Shown here one piece after another: positions 18,371 through 26,855 of a stretch of DNA of 64,000 nt. Position numbers and translations under genes: made by a program. Numbering within the stretch: the first letter of the stretch is position 1; each line of letters begins with the position of its first letter. The stretch is taken from NCBI GenBank assembly GCA_003249555.1, contig QKIQ01000057.1:1-64000 (forward strand), in the 5' to 3' direction. A model generated the notes under the pieces. It was not told where the DNA came from. It was given only the letters and a program-made list of their open reading frames with translations, and did not search any database. Source of the DNA: Clostridia bacterium. GTDB lineage: Bacteria; Bacillota; Clostridia; Christensenellales; SZUA-584.

Positions 18371-20767
18371 ATGCTTATGAAAAAGATAGTAATACTGACT
18401 TTTGTTTTCCTATGCGTGCTGACTATTGGGCCTTTATTGGTTCTGGATTGTCAGGGCGCGGAAACAGAACTGGCAATGTCGGAAAGTGAAAAAAAGGTGG
18501 CTTTTGAACCGGAAGCGTCCGCGGAAGCCGCACCTTCTGAAACTGCACAAAAAGAGGCTGCCGCCACCGAAAGCGAGCAGCCAGCGCCAACGCAGACGAC
18601 GGCACCTGCGGAAGACACATCGGCGGAGACGGCGGGGACAGCGTCCGGACAAGAATCCGGCGCAAACGGCGGTGAGGAATGCTGCACGGACACAATTTTG
18701 GCGTCCGGACAAGCACAGGTTTCCGAATCCGGACAAGCACAGGTTTCAGAAAAAGTTCTCGAATTGGCTGTGGATAAGAATGATTATATATCGACGACGT
18801 CCTTTACAGCAGACCACTATATGGTCGGCCTTTTCTCAGAGATTACACAGGGTTTCAACACAGGTGATTGGGATATCACGGATGCTCAGCTGACACTAAG
18901 CTTTTCGACAACACAACTGGTTTCAGAAGTTCTGTCAGACATTACGGTATCCGTTAACGGGGTCAGGTTCTATTCGGAAAACGTGCCAGTCACAGACGGA
19001 ACAAAAAGAGAGCTAACCGTGAAGATACCTGTTGAGCATATTATCGAAGGGTATAACGTTATCGCGATAGAAGGCTATATACGGACGTACAATGGATATC
19101 CGTGTGTAGACGATGTGACCACTGCCAACTGGATGAACGTGTTTAAGGATTCATTTATTGAAATATCGTATCATCCTTTGGAACAATGCACAAATATCGA
19201 TGATTTCTATTCGGCGTTTACATCTATTGATGCGCTGGAAAATGATCAAAGCACTGTAGCAGTTGCCACCGGCTATGATACGGATGAGCTTGATGCCGCG
19301 CTGACGGCACTTGCCGGTGTTTCCAGAACATCAACAAAGAATTATCAAAACATCAATTTAATCGCTTGCGACGGCTGTTCCCACGCCGAAGGCTTAAAGT
19401 ATGTGATATATATTGCAAAGCCCGAACATTTGCCCGATATGCTCAAATCGGCAGTGTCTGAAAACGCAAACTTGGAAGGTTCGGACGCAGGCATGTTTCT
19501 GCTTCCCGGAGATATCAATGTATTGGTCGTGACGGGCAATGATGGGGCGGCGCTGGAAAAGGCGGCAGCGATGCTATCCGATCCTATCACCATGAATCAG
19601 CTTAAGAGGCAAGTGAAAATCATCGATGAAAATGAGGATGTGTATGTCAGAAAAGAGGGAATTAAGCAATACACCAAACTAACTGAAACGGGTACGTATT
19701 TCGACGGTCCATTCAGACAGAAGTATGACTATCAAATTAACTTTGAAAATAACAGGAAGCTCGCTTATGGCAGCGAGCTGGATCTGTATTTCAGATATTC
19801 AAAGAATCTGGATTTTGACCGTTCTTTGGTGACAGTCTATGTGAATGACGTGCCTATCGGAAGCCAGAAATTATCTATGGCAAAGGCGGAGGGCGATAAT
19901 ATAGTGCTCAGTATACCGACCGACATTGAAGTGACCGGCAGTTTCAAAATGACAGTGGCGTTCGATCTGGAGATAAAAGATCTTTGGTGCACCTTGAGGC
20001 AAAGCGAAACGCCATGGGCCTACGTATCTAACGAATCCATGCTGAAACTCAATTCAGTGGAGGTGCCGTATTATCTGTTTGAAAATTATCCGTATCCATT
20101 TATTTCAGGAGGGGAACTTAACGATGTTGTGCTCGTTGTGCCGGATGATAATTCAGACCTCGATTTGAATCTGATGAGCGATTTTATGCTCACGATGGGA
20201 CAGTTTTTAAAATATAACACCGGTGAATTTACCGTCGTAAGGGCTTCAAATCCGGGAGATATTGATAAGAAAAACGTGATAGCTGTGGGTACGTTTAATA
20301 ACAATCCGTTTATCGCAGGACTCAATGACGAACTGTTCTTCCGTTTTTACGATAACGGGGCGGGAATACAATCAAACGAGAAATTGCTGATAGAATCAAC
20401 ATATTCGACAACGCTCGCGACAGCACAAATTATTCAGTCGCCGTATTCCAGTGTCAAAAATGCGGTGCTTGTACTGGCAAGCGCAAACAAAAGTGACCTG
20501 AAAAACGCCTTTGCGTATTTTGGGGACACAACCGAGCTCTGGAAACTGTTCGGAGACGGCTTTGTGGCGGATAAAGACGACATTTTCCAATATAGATTTA
20601 AAGAGGAGAATGAGAAAGAAGAACAAGCTACTGAAGAATTCTTTGAAAGAACAGATGTTATGAACCTGATCTACGTGGCGGGAGCCGTGCTTGTCATATT
20701 GCTTGCGGCTGTCATATTTATGGTAATGAGATATAGGAGGAGACATACTCATGAAGAGGAGAAATAA
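18371..20767 (+). CDS. BcsB-like exported subunit of the polysaccharide synthase
   Basis: 798 aa. Signal peptide (1-28), an Ala/Glu/Thr-rich linker (about 30-130), then paired beta/flavodoxin-like domains. IAIEGYIRTYNGYPCVDD...NWMNVFKDSFIEISY resembles the BcsB block around its conserved Cys and Trp, and a C-terminal helix (about 765-788) anchors it. BcsB guides the chain leaving BcsA and is needed for synthase activity. AAGGAG lies 4 nt before the ATG used and 10 nt before a second ATG at 18377, so the start could be either. The linker contains a 24-bp tandem duplication (18704-18751). The 3' end overlaps the next gene by 17 bp. Confidence 0.8.
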   Translation: MLMKKIVILTFVFLCVLTIGPLLVLDCQGAETELAMSESEKKVAFEPEASAEAAPSETAQKEAAATESEQPAPTQTTAPAEDTSAETAGTASGQESGANGGEECCTDTILASGQAQVSESGQAQVSEKVLELAVDKNDYISTTSFTADHYMVGLFSEITQGFNTGDWDITDAQLTLSFSTTQLVSEVLSDITVSVNGVRFYSENVPVTDGTKRELTVKIPVEHIIEGYNVIAIEGYIRTYNGYPCVDDVTTANWMNVFKDSFIEISYHPLEQCTNIDDFYSAFTSIDALENDQSTVAVATGYDTDELDAALTALAGVSRTSTKNYQNINLIACDGCSHAEGLKYVIYIAKPEHLPDMLKSAVSENANLEGSDAGMFLLPGDINVLVVTGNDGAALEKAAAMLSDPITMNQLKRQVKIIDENEDVYVRKEGIKQYTKLTETGTYFDGPFRQKYDYQINFENNRKLAYGSELDLYFRYSKNLDFDRSLVTVYVNDVPIGSQKLSMAKAEGDNIVLSIPTDIEVTGSFKMTVAFDLEIKDLWCTLRQSETPWAYVSNESMLKLNSVEVPYYLFENYPYPFISGGELNDVVLVVPDDNSDLDLNLMSDFMLTMGQFLKYNTGEFTVVRASNPGDIDKKNVIAVGTFNNNPFIAGLNDELFFRFYDNGAGIQSNEKLLIESTYSTTLATAQIIQSPYSSVKNAVLVLASANKSDLKNAFAYFGDTTELWKLFGDGFVADKDDIFQYRFKEENEKEEQATEEFFERTDVMNLIYVAGAVLVILLAAVIFMVMRYRRRHTHEEEK
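18704..18751 (+). repeat. 24-bp tandem duplication in the BcsB-like linker
   Basis: Two copies (18704-18727 and 18728-18751) differing at one base, encoding SGQAQVSE twice. They are in frame and sit in the low-complexity linker, so they are likely neutral length variation. Confidence 0.85.
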
Positions 20768-21599
20768 AAACTTACAAACCGATATCAGCTTTATCATCCT
20801 GGTTATACTAATGTTTGTGTATTTCATTTTCCTGATCTATCAAGAAGAATATCTTATGGATAACTTTTTGATTGCGCTGGTTGTTTTTATCATCGTCATG
20901 ATTACATACTTTACGAATTTGACAACGGGCTTGATAATAAACACGACTTTAATACTCATATACATCACATATCTGATTATTCAGAGCATAACAAAAGGCA
21001 GCGTCATCCAATCGTATGTGTATTTTTGGATATTTATGTCTCCCGCGCTGACAACCGCATTTTCCTTGTTTACGATGAACACGTCCACGTTGCAAAAACA
21101 AGTAACGGACTTAAACGATAAGCTTGTTACCATATCCACGCTGAATGAGGATACGAAACTGAAAAACCTAAGGGCATTTGAAAATGATGCAAGGATTTTT
21201 ATGAGCATTGCAAAAAGGTATAATGCGGATTTTGGCGTGCTGCTCATAAAGTTTAAGCATCAAAGGGAGCTGGAAAGGCTTTCGAGAAAAGAAGGGATGA
21301 AGCAAATTGTTAATCTTGTTGTGGGTGTTATCAGAAAAGCGACAAGAGCTGAGGATGAATTATATTTGCTTGATGATGAAGAAATACTATTCGGTGTGAT
21401 TCTTTTAACCAAAAAAGAAAGTATAAAAGTGATACACGACAGACTGAAACAGGAAATTGCGGTTATAGATACTAATAAGGTTCTTAATACAAGGCAGCTC
21501 GTCTTAGATATGAGAATTGGCATGGCGTTTGACGATGGCAGCAAAACAGTACTTGAGCTGCTGGATATTGCGAAAGACGCCATGCAGTATGATGTATGA
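20751..21599 (+). CDS. Membrane protein with degenerate GGDEF domain and intact I-site: candidate c-di-GMP receptor
   Basis: 282 aa. Four predicted helices (about 12-30, 38-55, 58-80, 86-107), a coiled linker (110-130), then a GGDEF fold from about 133. The active-site motif GGDEF is replaced by DDEEI (208-212), so cyclase activity is not expected. The inhibitory I-site RxxD is kept as R199-A-E-D202, exactly five residues before the degenerate site, the spacing of real diguanylate cyclases. Listeria PssE and Pseudomonas PelD are degenerate GGDEF receptors for polysaccharide synthases. Its 17-bp overlap with the BcsB-like gene and the lack of PilZ on the synthase fit the same role here. Confidence 0.85.
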   Translation: MKRRNKNLQTDISFIILVILMFVYFIFLIYQEEYLMDNFLIALVVFIIVMITYFTNLTTGLIINTTLILIYITYLIIQSITKGSVIQSYVYFWIFMSPALTTAFSLFTMNTSTLQKQVTDLNDKLVTISTLNEDTKLKNLRAFENDARIFMSIAKRYNADFGVLLIKFKHQRELERLSRKEGMKQIVNLVVGVIRKATRAEDELYLLDDEEILFGVILLTKKESIKVIHDRLKQEIAVIDTNKVLNTRQLVLDMRIGMAFDDGSKTVLELLDIAKDAMQYDV

Positions 21600-21646
21600 T
21601 GGTTAAGCGTCCGTTAGAATAGCGACAATACAGATCGGGAAAGTTA

Positions 21647-23248
21647 ATGGCGATGCGAAAAATTATATTCATCTTGATATTGGTCATATTCGTGCTCGCG
21701 GCGTTTATTTCAGGCTGTAAGCAGGGCAACAAATTTGAAGAGGATGACATACAGCAAAGCGAAACGATGATTACGAATACTTGCGAACCCGATACCACAC
21801 ATATACCCGAAACGGATGCTTTTACAGAGAATGAACCTGAAGTCATTGTGAGTTTATTATTTGAGGCGGAAGACGCGGTGCTTGAGGGCTTGCAGACATA
21901 CGCTTCCAATGACAGCGGCGAGCAGGACATAAACGGAAGGGGATATGTCGGCACATGGGATACGCAAGACAGCAAGCTTATCTTTCATGTCGAGGTGCCT
22001 GAATCCGGAACGTATGAACTGGAGTTTTTAACGGCAGCATGTGGAGACGAAAGCTATAATACCGTTATCGTGAATGATAGAACCTTTTTTGAAGGACTCT
22101 ATACAAAAAGCAGCGACTTTGAATCCAGTACAATGAAGGTGGAACTGCAAAAAGGCACAAATGTGGTTGTGGTTACAAGCGGTTGGGGCTTTATATACAT
22201 GGATTGCATGTATGTAAGGTCTGCCGAGGGCATCGGTCCTGATGTGTATAGCGTTGAAAAAACTTTGACGAACAAAAACGCGTCTGAAAACACCAGGCGA
22301 TTGATGAGCTTTTTGGCAGACCAATACGGAAAATACACGTTGTCCGGACAGTATAATAATGACGATGGCATTGACTCACCCGAGGTAAAGGAACTCTATA
22401 AGCTGACGGGAAAATATCCGGCGATCATGGGTTTCGATTTTGTCGATTATTCACCGACCAGAGTGCAGCACGGTACTGAATCGCACCAGACCGAATATGC
22501 GATGCAATGGTACGACATGGGCGGAATTGTGACTTTTATGTGGCATTGGAATGCGCCAAAGGATCTCTTGGACACGGAGGAGCAGCCTTGGTGGAGAGGC
22601 GTTTATACCGAGGCCACGACGTTTGATTTGGAAAAAGCTCTAAACGGCGAGGATACCCTTGGATATGAACTAATGCTCCGCGATATCGACGTGATTGCGG
22701 CGCAGTTGAAGATTTTAGCGGATAAAGATATACCGGTGCTTTTTAGACCGCTGCACGAAGCAAGTGACGGATATTTCTGGTGGGGCGCCTATGGAGCGCA
22801 AAATTATATAAAGCTGTGGAAACTGATGTATGAACGCCTGACTGACACGCATGGGCTTAATAATCTGATATGGGTTTTTAACGGGCAGGATGCAGACTGG
22901 TATCCGGGAGACGAATATGTCGATATCATCGCTGAGGACTTGTATACAAAACCGTATGATTATGAGAGCCATTTTAACCGATTTATAAAGGCGCTTGATT
23001 ATACCGATACGAAAAAGATGATAGGTCTTGCTGAGATCGGAGAGATTCCGGATCCCGATTTGATGTACGAGGATAATGCGTGCTGGTTGTTTTATATCAT
23101 ATGGAATGATGAGTACGTGGTTGATAAGGAAAACAAGAAAATATCTGATAAGTATAACAGCTTAGATCATTTTATTAAGGTGTACGAAAACAGCAGGATC
23201 ATCACACTGGATGAACTGCCCCGGTTGGATATTTATCCATATAATTAA
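21647..23248 (+). CDS. Lipoprotein with CBM-like domain and GH26 (beta-mannanase-family) catalytic domain
   Basis: 533 aa. Lipobox FISGC (C24). Residues about 65-195 form a CBM35-like beta-sandwich (FEAEDAVLEG...SGWGFIYMDCMYVR). The GH26 barrel spans about 205-530, with acid/base E371 in LFRPLHEASDGYFWWG and nucleophile E463 in GLAEIGE; both catalytic glutamates are present. Classical substrates are beta-1,4-mannans. In an operon that also encodes UDP-GlcNAc 2-epimerase, cleavage of a beta-ManNAc or mannan-like polymer is a natural guess. It begins 47 bp after the receptor-like gene; a second ATG at 21653 is an alternative start. Confidence 0.88.
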   Translation: MAMRKIIFILILVIFVLAAFISGCKQGNKFEEDDIQQSETMITNTCEPDTTHIPETDAFTENEPEVIVSLLFEAEDAVLEGLQTYASNDSGEQDINGRGYVGTWDTQDSKLIFHVEVPESGTYELEFLTAACGDESYNTVIVNDRTFFEGLYTKSSDFESSTMKVELQKGTNVVVVTSGWGFIYMDCMYVRSAEGIGPDVYSVEKTLTNKNASENTRRLMSFLADQYGKYTLSGQYNNDDGIDSPEVKELYKLTGKYPAIMGFDFVDYSPTRVQHGTESHQTEYAMQWYDMGGIVTFMWHWNAPKDLLDTEEQPWWRGVYTEATTFDLEKALNGEDTLGYELMLRDIDVIAAQLKILADKDIPVLFRPLHEASDGYFWWGAYGAQNYIKLWKLMYERLTDTHGLNNLIWVFNGQDADWYPGDEYVDIIAEDLYTKPYDYESHFNRFIKALDYTDTKKMIGLAEIGEIPDPDLMYEDNACWLFYIIWNDEYVVDKENKKISDKYNSLDHFIKVYENSRIITLDELPRLDIYPYN

Positions 23249-23279
23249 TCGTATTTAAAAATTATCTCATGAAAGCGGG

Positions 23280-24389
23280 TTGGGTACAAAAGTGAAAAAG
23301 GTTATGCTGGTTTTCGGGACAAGACCTGAAGCCATAAAAATGTGTCCGTTGGTCAATGAACTGAAAAGGCGCAAAGGCATCAGCACGACTGTATGCGTGA
23401 CGGGACAGCATAGAGAAATGCTGGATCAGGTGCTGGAGGTGTTTGATGTTGAGCCGGACTATGATCTTTGCATTATGCAGCCCAAACAGACGCTTTTTGA
23501 TATCACAACAAACGTGCTTGAGAATATTAAGAACGTTTTAACTGAAGAAAAACCCGATGTAGTTCTTGTGCATGGCGATACATCGACTACGTTCGTCAGC
23601 GCACTGGCGTGCTTCTATTTGCAGATTCCCTTGGGACATGTTGAAGCCGGACTGCGTACTTATAATATTTATTCGCCGTACCCTGAGGAGTTTAACAGGC
23701 AGGCGGTCAGCTTAATTTCAAAATACAATTTTGCGCCGACGGAGAAAGCAAAGCAGAATTTGCTTGCAGAAAAGAGAAACGCTGACGACATCTATGTGAC
23801 AGGGAATACGGCTATTGACGCATTAAAGACGACTGTAGCGCAAGATTATTCTCATCCGCTTTTGGATTGGGCAAAGGGAAGCCGATTGATATTGCTGACT
23901 GCGCACAGACGTGAAAATTTAGGCAAACCGTTGGAAAATATATTCTCGGCGATCAAAAAGATCGTGGAGGAATTTGATGATATTAAAGTGATATATCCCA
24001 TACATATGAATCCCGTTATCCGAGAAACGGCAAACAGAATATTTAAAGAAACAGACAGGATCAGCATTGTTGATCCGTTTGATGTGCTCGACTTTCATAA
24101 TGTTATGGCAAGAGCATATATGGTGCTGACGGACAGCGGCGGAATACAGGAGGAAGCCCCGTCTTTGGGCAAGCCGGTTTTGGTGCTCCGTGACACGACG
24201 GAAAGGCCGGAAGGGGTGGAAGCCGGAACCTTAAAATTGGTCGGAACAGATAAAAAGAATCTCTACAATGAGTTTAAAACACTGCTGACTGATGAAAAAG
24301 CTTATCATGCGATGAGCATTGCGGCGAATCCTTATGGTGACGGTTTGGCGTCGAAACGAATTGCGGATATTCTGGAGGGCATAGGATAA
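23280..24389 (+). CDS. wecB: UDP-N-acetylglucosamine 2-epimerase (non-hydrolysing)
   Basis: 369 aa. The start MLVFGTRPEAIKMCPLV, VHGDTSTTF, GHVEAGLRT, LTAHRRENLG and TDSGGIQEEAP are the hallmark motifs of the WecB/MnaA family, which interconverts UDP-GlcNAc and UDP-ManNAc in the cytosol. TTG at 23280 opens the frame, but GTG at 23292 is better placed after AAAGCGGG. As the last gene of the exopolysaccharide operon, 31 bp after the GH26 gene, it suggests that the polymer contains ManNAc, although a teichoic-acid or capsule role is also possible. Confidence 0.93.
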   Translation: MGTKVKKVMLVFGTRPEAIKMCPLVNELKRRKGISTTVCVTGQHREMLDQVLEVFDVEPDYDLCIMQPKQTLFDITTNVLENIKNVLTEEKPDVVLVHGDTSTTFVSALACFYLQIPLGHVEAGLRTYNIYSPYPEEFNRQAVSLISKYNFAPTEKAKQNLLAEKRNADDIYVTGNTAIDALKTTVAQDYSHPLLDWAKGSRLILLTAHRRENLGKPLENIFSAIKKIVEEFDDIKVIYPIHMNPVIRETANRIFKETDRISIVDPFDVLDFHNVMARAYMVLTDSGGIQEEAPSLGKPVLVLRDTTERPEGVEAGTLKLVGTDKKNLYNEFKTLLTDEKAYHAMSIAANPYGDGLASKRIADILEGIG

Positions 24390-24530
24390 AACAGAAGGAA
24401 ACACACATGAAAATATAACCTAAAGTTGTCAATGTTTCTGCCTTGCGATAAAATAAAAAACAATGAATGATGAAGAATGGCGACATCAATTCATCAATCT
24501 TAATTCAATTCTCAGATATTTGGAGAAACT

Positions 24531-25109
24531 ATGTATCATTTTTTCAGCTATATGGCGCGGATGAAGCACATCAAGCGCTGGGGTCTCATGCGAAATACGC
24601 GTGAGGAGAACATACAAGAGCATTCGCTGCAGACAGCGATGATTGCGCATGCGCTGGCTCTCATCAAAAACCGTATGTTCGGCGGAAGCGTGGATACGGA
24701 GCGCGTGCTTGCGCTGGCGGTTTACCACGAAGCAGGGGAGGTTATCACGGGGGATCTCGCGACGCCCATCAAATATTTCAATCCCGAAATCAAGACCGCA
24801 TATAAGCAGATCGAGCGCGTGGCGGAAGAAAAACTTGTAAACATGCTGCCCGAAGAAATTAGGAAAGATTACGAATCGCTGATTTTGAATCGTGATCAAG
24901 AGACCGAACATTACGCCATCGTGAAAGCGGCAGACAAAATCTGTGCGTATCTAAAATGTGTGGAGGAGCTTTCCGCCGGAAATAGTGAATTTGAAAAGGC
25001 GAAATACGCGATAGAAAAAACGATTCGGGAAATGGGCAGGCCTGAGGTGAATTATTTTATGGAGACGTTCGTGCCGAGCTTTGAGCTTACGCTGGACGAA
25101 CTGAACTGA
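24531..25109 (+). CDS. HD-domain 5'-deoxynucleotidase (YfbR-like)
   Basis: 192 aa. Very close to YfbR in layout: MARMKHIKRWGLMRNTREENIQEHSLQTAMIAHAL supplies the first metal His, then YHEAGEVITGDLATPIKYFNP. YfbR removes phosphate from deoxynucleoside 5'-monophosphates. The HD pair that names the family reads H-E here rather than H-D (VYHEAGEV), an unusual conservative change at a metal ligand. It ends 1 bp before an SDR gene, so the two are co-transcribed. Confidence 0.85.
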   Translation: MYHFFSYMARMKHIKRWGLMRNTREENIQEHSLQTAMIAHALALIKNRMFGGSVDTERVLALAVYHEAGEVITGDLATPIKYFNPEIKTAYKQIERVAEEKLVNMLPEEIRKDYESLILNRDQETEHYAIVKAADKICAYLKCVEELSAGNSEFEKAKYAIEKTIREMGRPEVNYFMETFVPSFELTLDELN

Positions 25110-25110
25110 T

Positions 25111-25842
25111 ATGGAAACGGTATTGATTACAGGGGCGGCCACGGGCATCGGCAAAGCCACTGTATTATCGTTCGCTGCCGACGGTTATAACGTTGCGGTG
25201 CATTACAATAAGAGCGAGCAGGCCGCGCTCAACCTGTGCGCCGATATTGCGCAGCAGGGCGGACGTGCTTTGGCGGTGCGCGCCGACGTATCCGACGCTG
25301 CGCAGGTGCAATCTATGGTGAAACGTGTGAATGACGTGTTTGGACGCATCGATGTGCTGGTCAATAACGCCGGGATCGCGCAGAGCAAGCTGTTCACAGA
25401 CCTGACTGAAGACGATTGGGATACGATGTTCGATGTGAACGTCAAGGGCGTGTTTCACTGCTGCCAAGGCGTGCTGCCCGGCATGATATCACGCAAAGCC
25501 GGCTGCATTGTCAACGTGTCGTCCGTATGGGGGCTTGTGGGTGCGTCTTGTGAGACGCACTACAGTGCGGCCAAGGCCGCCGTGATCGGGCTTACCAAGG
25601 CGCTTGCCAAGGAGCTGGGGCCGTCGGGCATCCGCGTGAACGCGGTGGCGCCCGGCGTAATCGACACGGACATGATTGCGGGTCTCAACAGCGAGACATG
25701 CGATGCGATCAAAGAAGACACACCGCTTTGCCGCCTCGGTACGGCGGAGGATGTCGCGCAGACGATACGGTTTTTGGCGTCGAAAAATGCGGGCTTTATC
25801 ACGGGACAGGTCATTAGCCCCAACGGCGGGTTTGTGATATAG
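25111..25842 (+). CDS. Short-chain dehydrogenase/reductase, FabG-like
   Basis: 243 aa. TGAATGIG (cofactor binding), NNAG, a catalytic serine (NVSSVWG) and YSAAK give the complete classical SDR active site. Length and the C-terminal GQVISPNGGFVI fit 3-oxoacyl-ACP reductase (FabG). It is outside a fatty-acid synthesis cluster, so another ketone substrate is possible. The last 29 bp overlap an antisense gene remnant. Confidence 0.85.
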   Translation: METVLITGAATGIGKATVLSFAADGYNVAVHYNKSEQAALNLCADIAQQGGRALAVRADVSDAAQVQSMVKRVNDVFGRIDVLVNNAGIAQSKLFTDLTEDDWDTMFDVNVKGVFHCCQGVLPGMISRKAGCIVNVSSVWGLVGASCETHYSAAKAAVIGLTKALAKELGPSGIRVNAVAPGVIDTDMIAGLNSETCDAIKEDTPLCRLGTAEDVAQTIRFLASKNAGFITGQVISPNGGFVI

Positions 25843-26092
25843 GGGAGTCTTCGTCTTTGCCTGCCGCATTGACAATGTGGTTGGTGGACGCGTTTAAGTA
25901 TCCGTGCTCCGCAAATTCCGTTATAGCGGCGCTAAATATATTCTTTCGTTTTTCTTCGGGCAGTGCCTCAATAAAAAAATCGGGTAAAAGTAGTTCCCCG
26001 ATTCTTTTCGCTGATTGACGGGTTGCGCCAAGCAGAAGTTCTTTTTCCAGATGATCAAGACGGGTTTTGAGCGATTCTAAGTTTTCCGTCAT
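25814..26092 (-). pseudogene. Chimeric remnant: DUF4440-like start fused to a TetR-like N-terminus
   Basis: 92 codons. Residues 4-40 (LESLKTRLDHLEKELLLGAT...LLLPDFF) look like the beginning of a DUF4440/NTF2-like protein. Without a break, residues 42-78 (LPEEKRKNIFSAAITEFAEHGYLNASTNHIV) are the first two helices of a TetR regulator, which stops before its recognition helix is complete. A deletion seems to have joined the 5' ends of two genes. The frame starts 2 bp after the sigH stop with no clear ribosome site and runs into the 3' end of the SDR gene on the other strand. Probably not functional. Confidence 0.65.
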
Positions 26093-26094
26093 GT

Positions 26095-26745
26095 TTACAG
26101 ACCGTTTTCAGTTTTAATAAGCTTTTCCAGCTTGCTTTTTACGCGCTGAAGCGCGTTGTCCACCGATTTGACGCTGCGGTTTAATTCCTCGGCTACCTCA
26201 AAATACGATTTACCGTCGATGTATTTTGTGAGTACCTGCATCTCCAACGGAGACAATACTTTGCTCATCTTAGTTTCGATAGAGGAGAAATCCTCACGGC
26301 CGATAATGATATCCTCGGGATTTGATATCTTACTGCTGGAAATCACGTCGATCAGCATGCGGTCGGATTCCTCGTCGTATGCGGGCTTGTTGAGCGATAC
26401 ATATGAGTTCAGAGGACGGTGCTTTTGGCGCGTGGCTGTTTTGATAGCAGTGATGATCTGCCGCGTGACGCAAAGCTCCGCAAAAGCACGGAAAGACGTG
26501 AGTTTAGACGCACGAAAATCACGAACCGCTTTGTAAAGACCGATCATGCCCTCCTGAACGATATCCTCTCTGTCTGCGCCAATGAGAAAATAGGAGCGCG
26601 CTTTGGCACGCACGAAGTTTTTGTACTTATTGAGAAGATACTCCAGCGCATCGCCGTCGTTTTCACGCGCAAGCTCCGCAACGGCCTCATCCGTCATGTC
26701 CTCGTAACGTGTTACTGATTCTTTCAATGAAGACGGAGTTGTCAA
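26095..26745 (-). CDS. sigH: RNA polymerase sigma-H (sporulation/stationary phase)
   Basis: 217 aa from a TTG start. AGGAGG lies 7 nt before the TTG, and the promoter at 26786-26814 lies between this TTG and all upstream in-frame starts, so the longer frame is wrong. NFVRAKARSYFLIGADREDI (region 2), IITAIKTATRQKHRPLNSY and SVKSVDNALQRVKSKLEK (region 4) are almost the Bacillus Spo0H sequence, and the length (218 in Bacillus) agrees. It directs early sporulation genes. Gene order mrnC, rlmB, rae1, sigH is conserved across Firmicutes. Confidence 0.95.
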   Translation of the reverse strand: MTTPSSLKESVTRYEDMTDEAVAELARENDGDALEYLLNKYKNFVRAKARSYFLIGADREDIVQEGMIGLYKAVRDFRASKLTSFRAFAELCVTRQIITAIKTATRQKHRPLNSYVSLNKPAYDEESDRMLIDVISSSKISNPEDIIIGREDFSSIETKMSKVLSPLEMQVLTKYIDGKSYFEVAEELNRSVKSVDNALQRVKSKLEKLIKTENGL

Positions 26746-26785
26746 TGTATGTCCTCCTACTTTAAGGCCTATGCTTAGTGTTTCC

Positions 26786-26814
26786 ATTATAACGGTTGTC
26801 CTGTTTGGCGTCAA
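26786..26814 (-). promoter_or_regulatory. sigH promoter
   Basis: On the minus strand TTGACG (26809-26814), 17 bp, TATAAT (26786-26791). Transcription would start near 26780, about 35 nt before the TTG. This gives sigH its own sigma-A promoter inside the operon. Confidence 0.8.
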
Positions 26815-26855
26815 GCAGGACAGATTATCATTTTGATACAATTTATGTGATATCA

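Noticed and set aside
18423-18893. Several long frames in other phases over the BcsB-like linker
   Set aside because: Arg/Pro/Ser-rich shadows caused by the low-complexity Ala/Glu linker; the real frame continues into BcsB-like domains.
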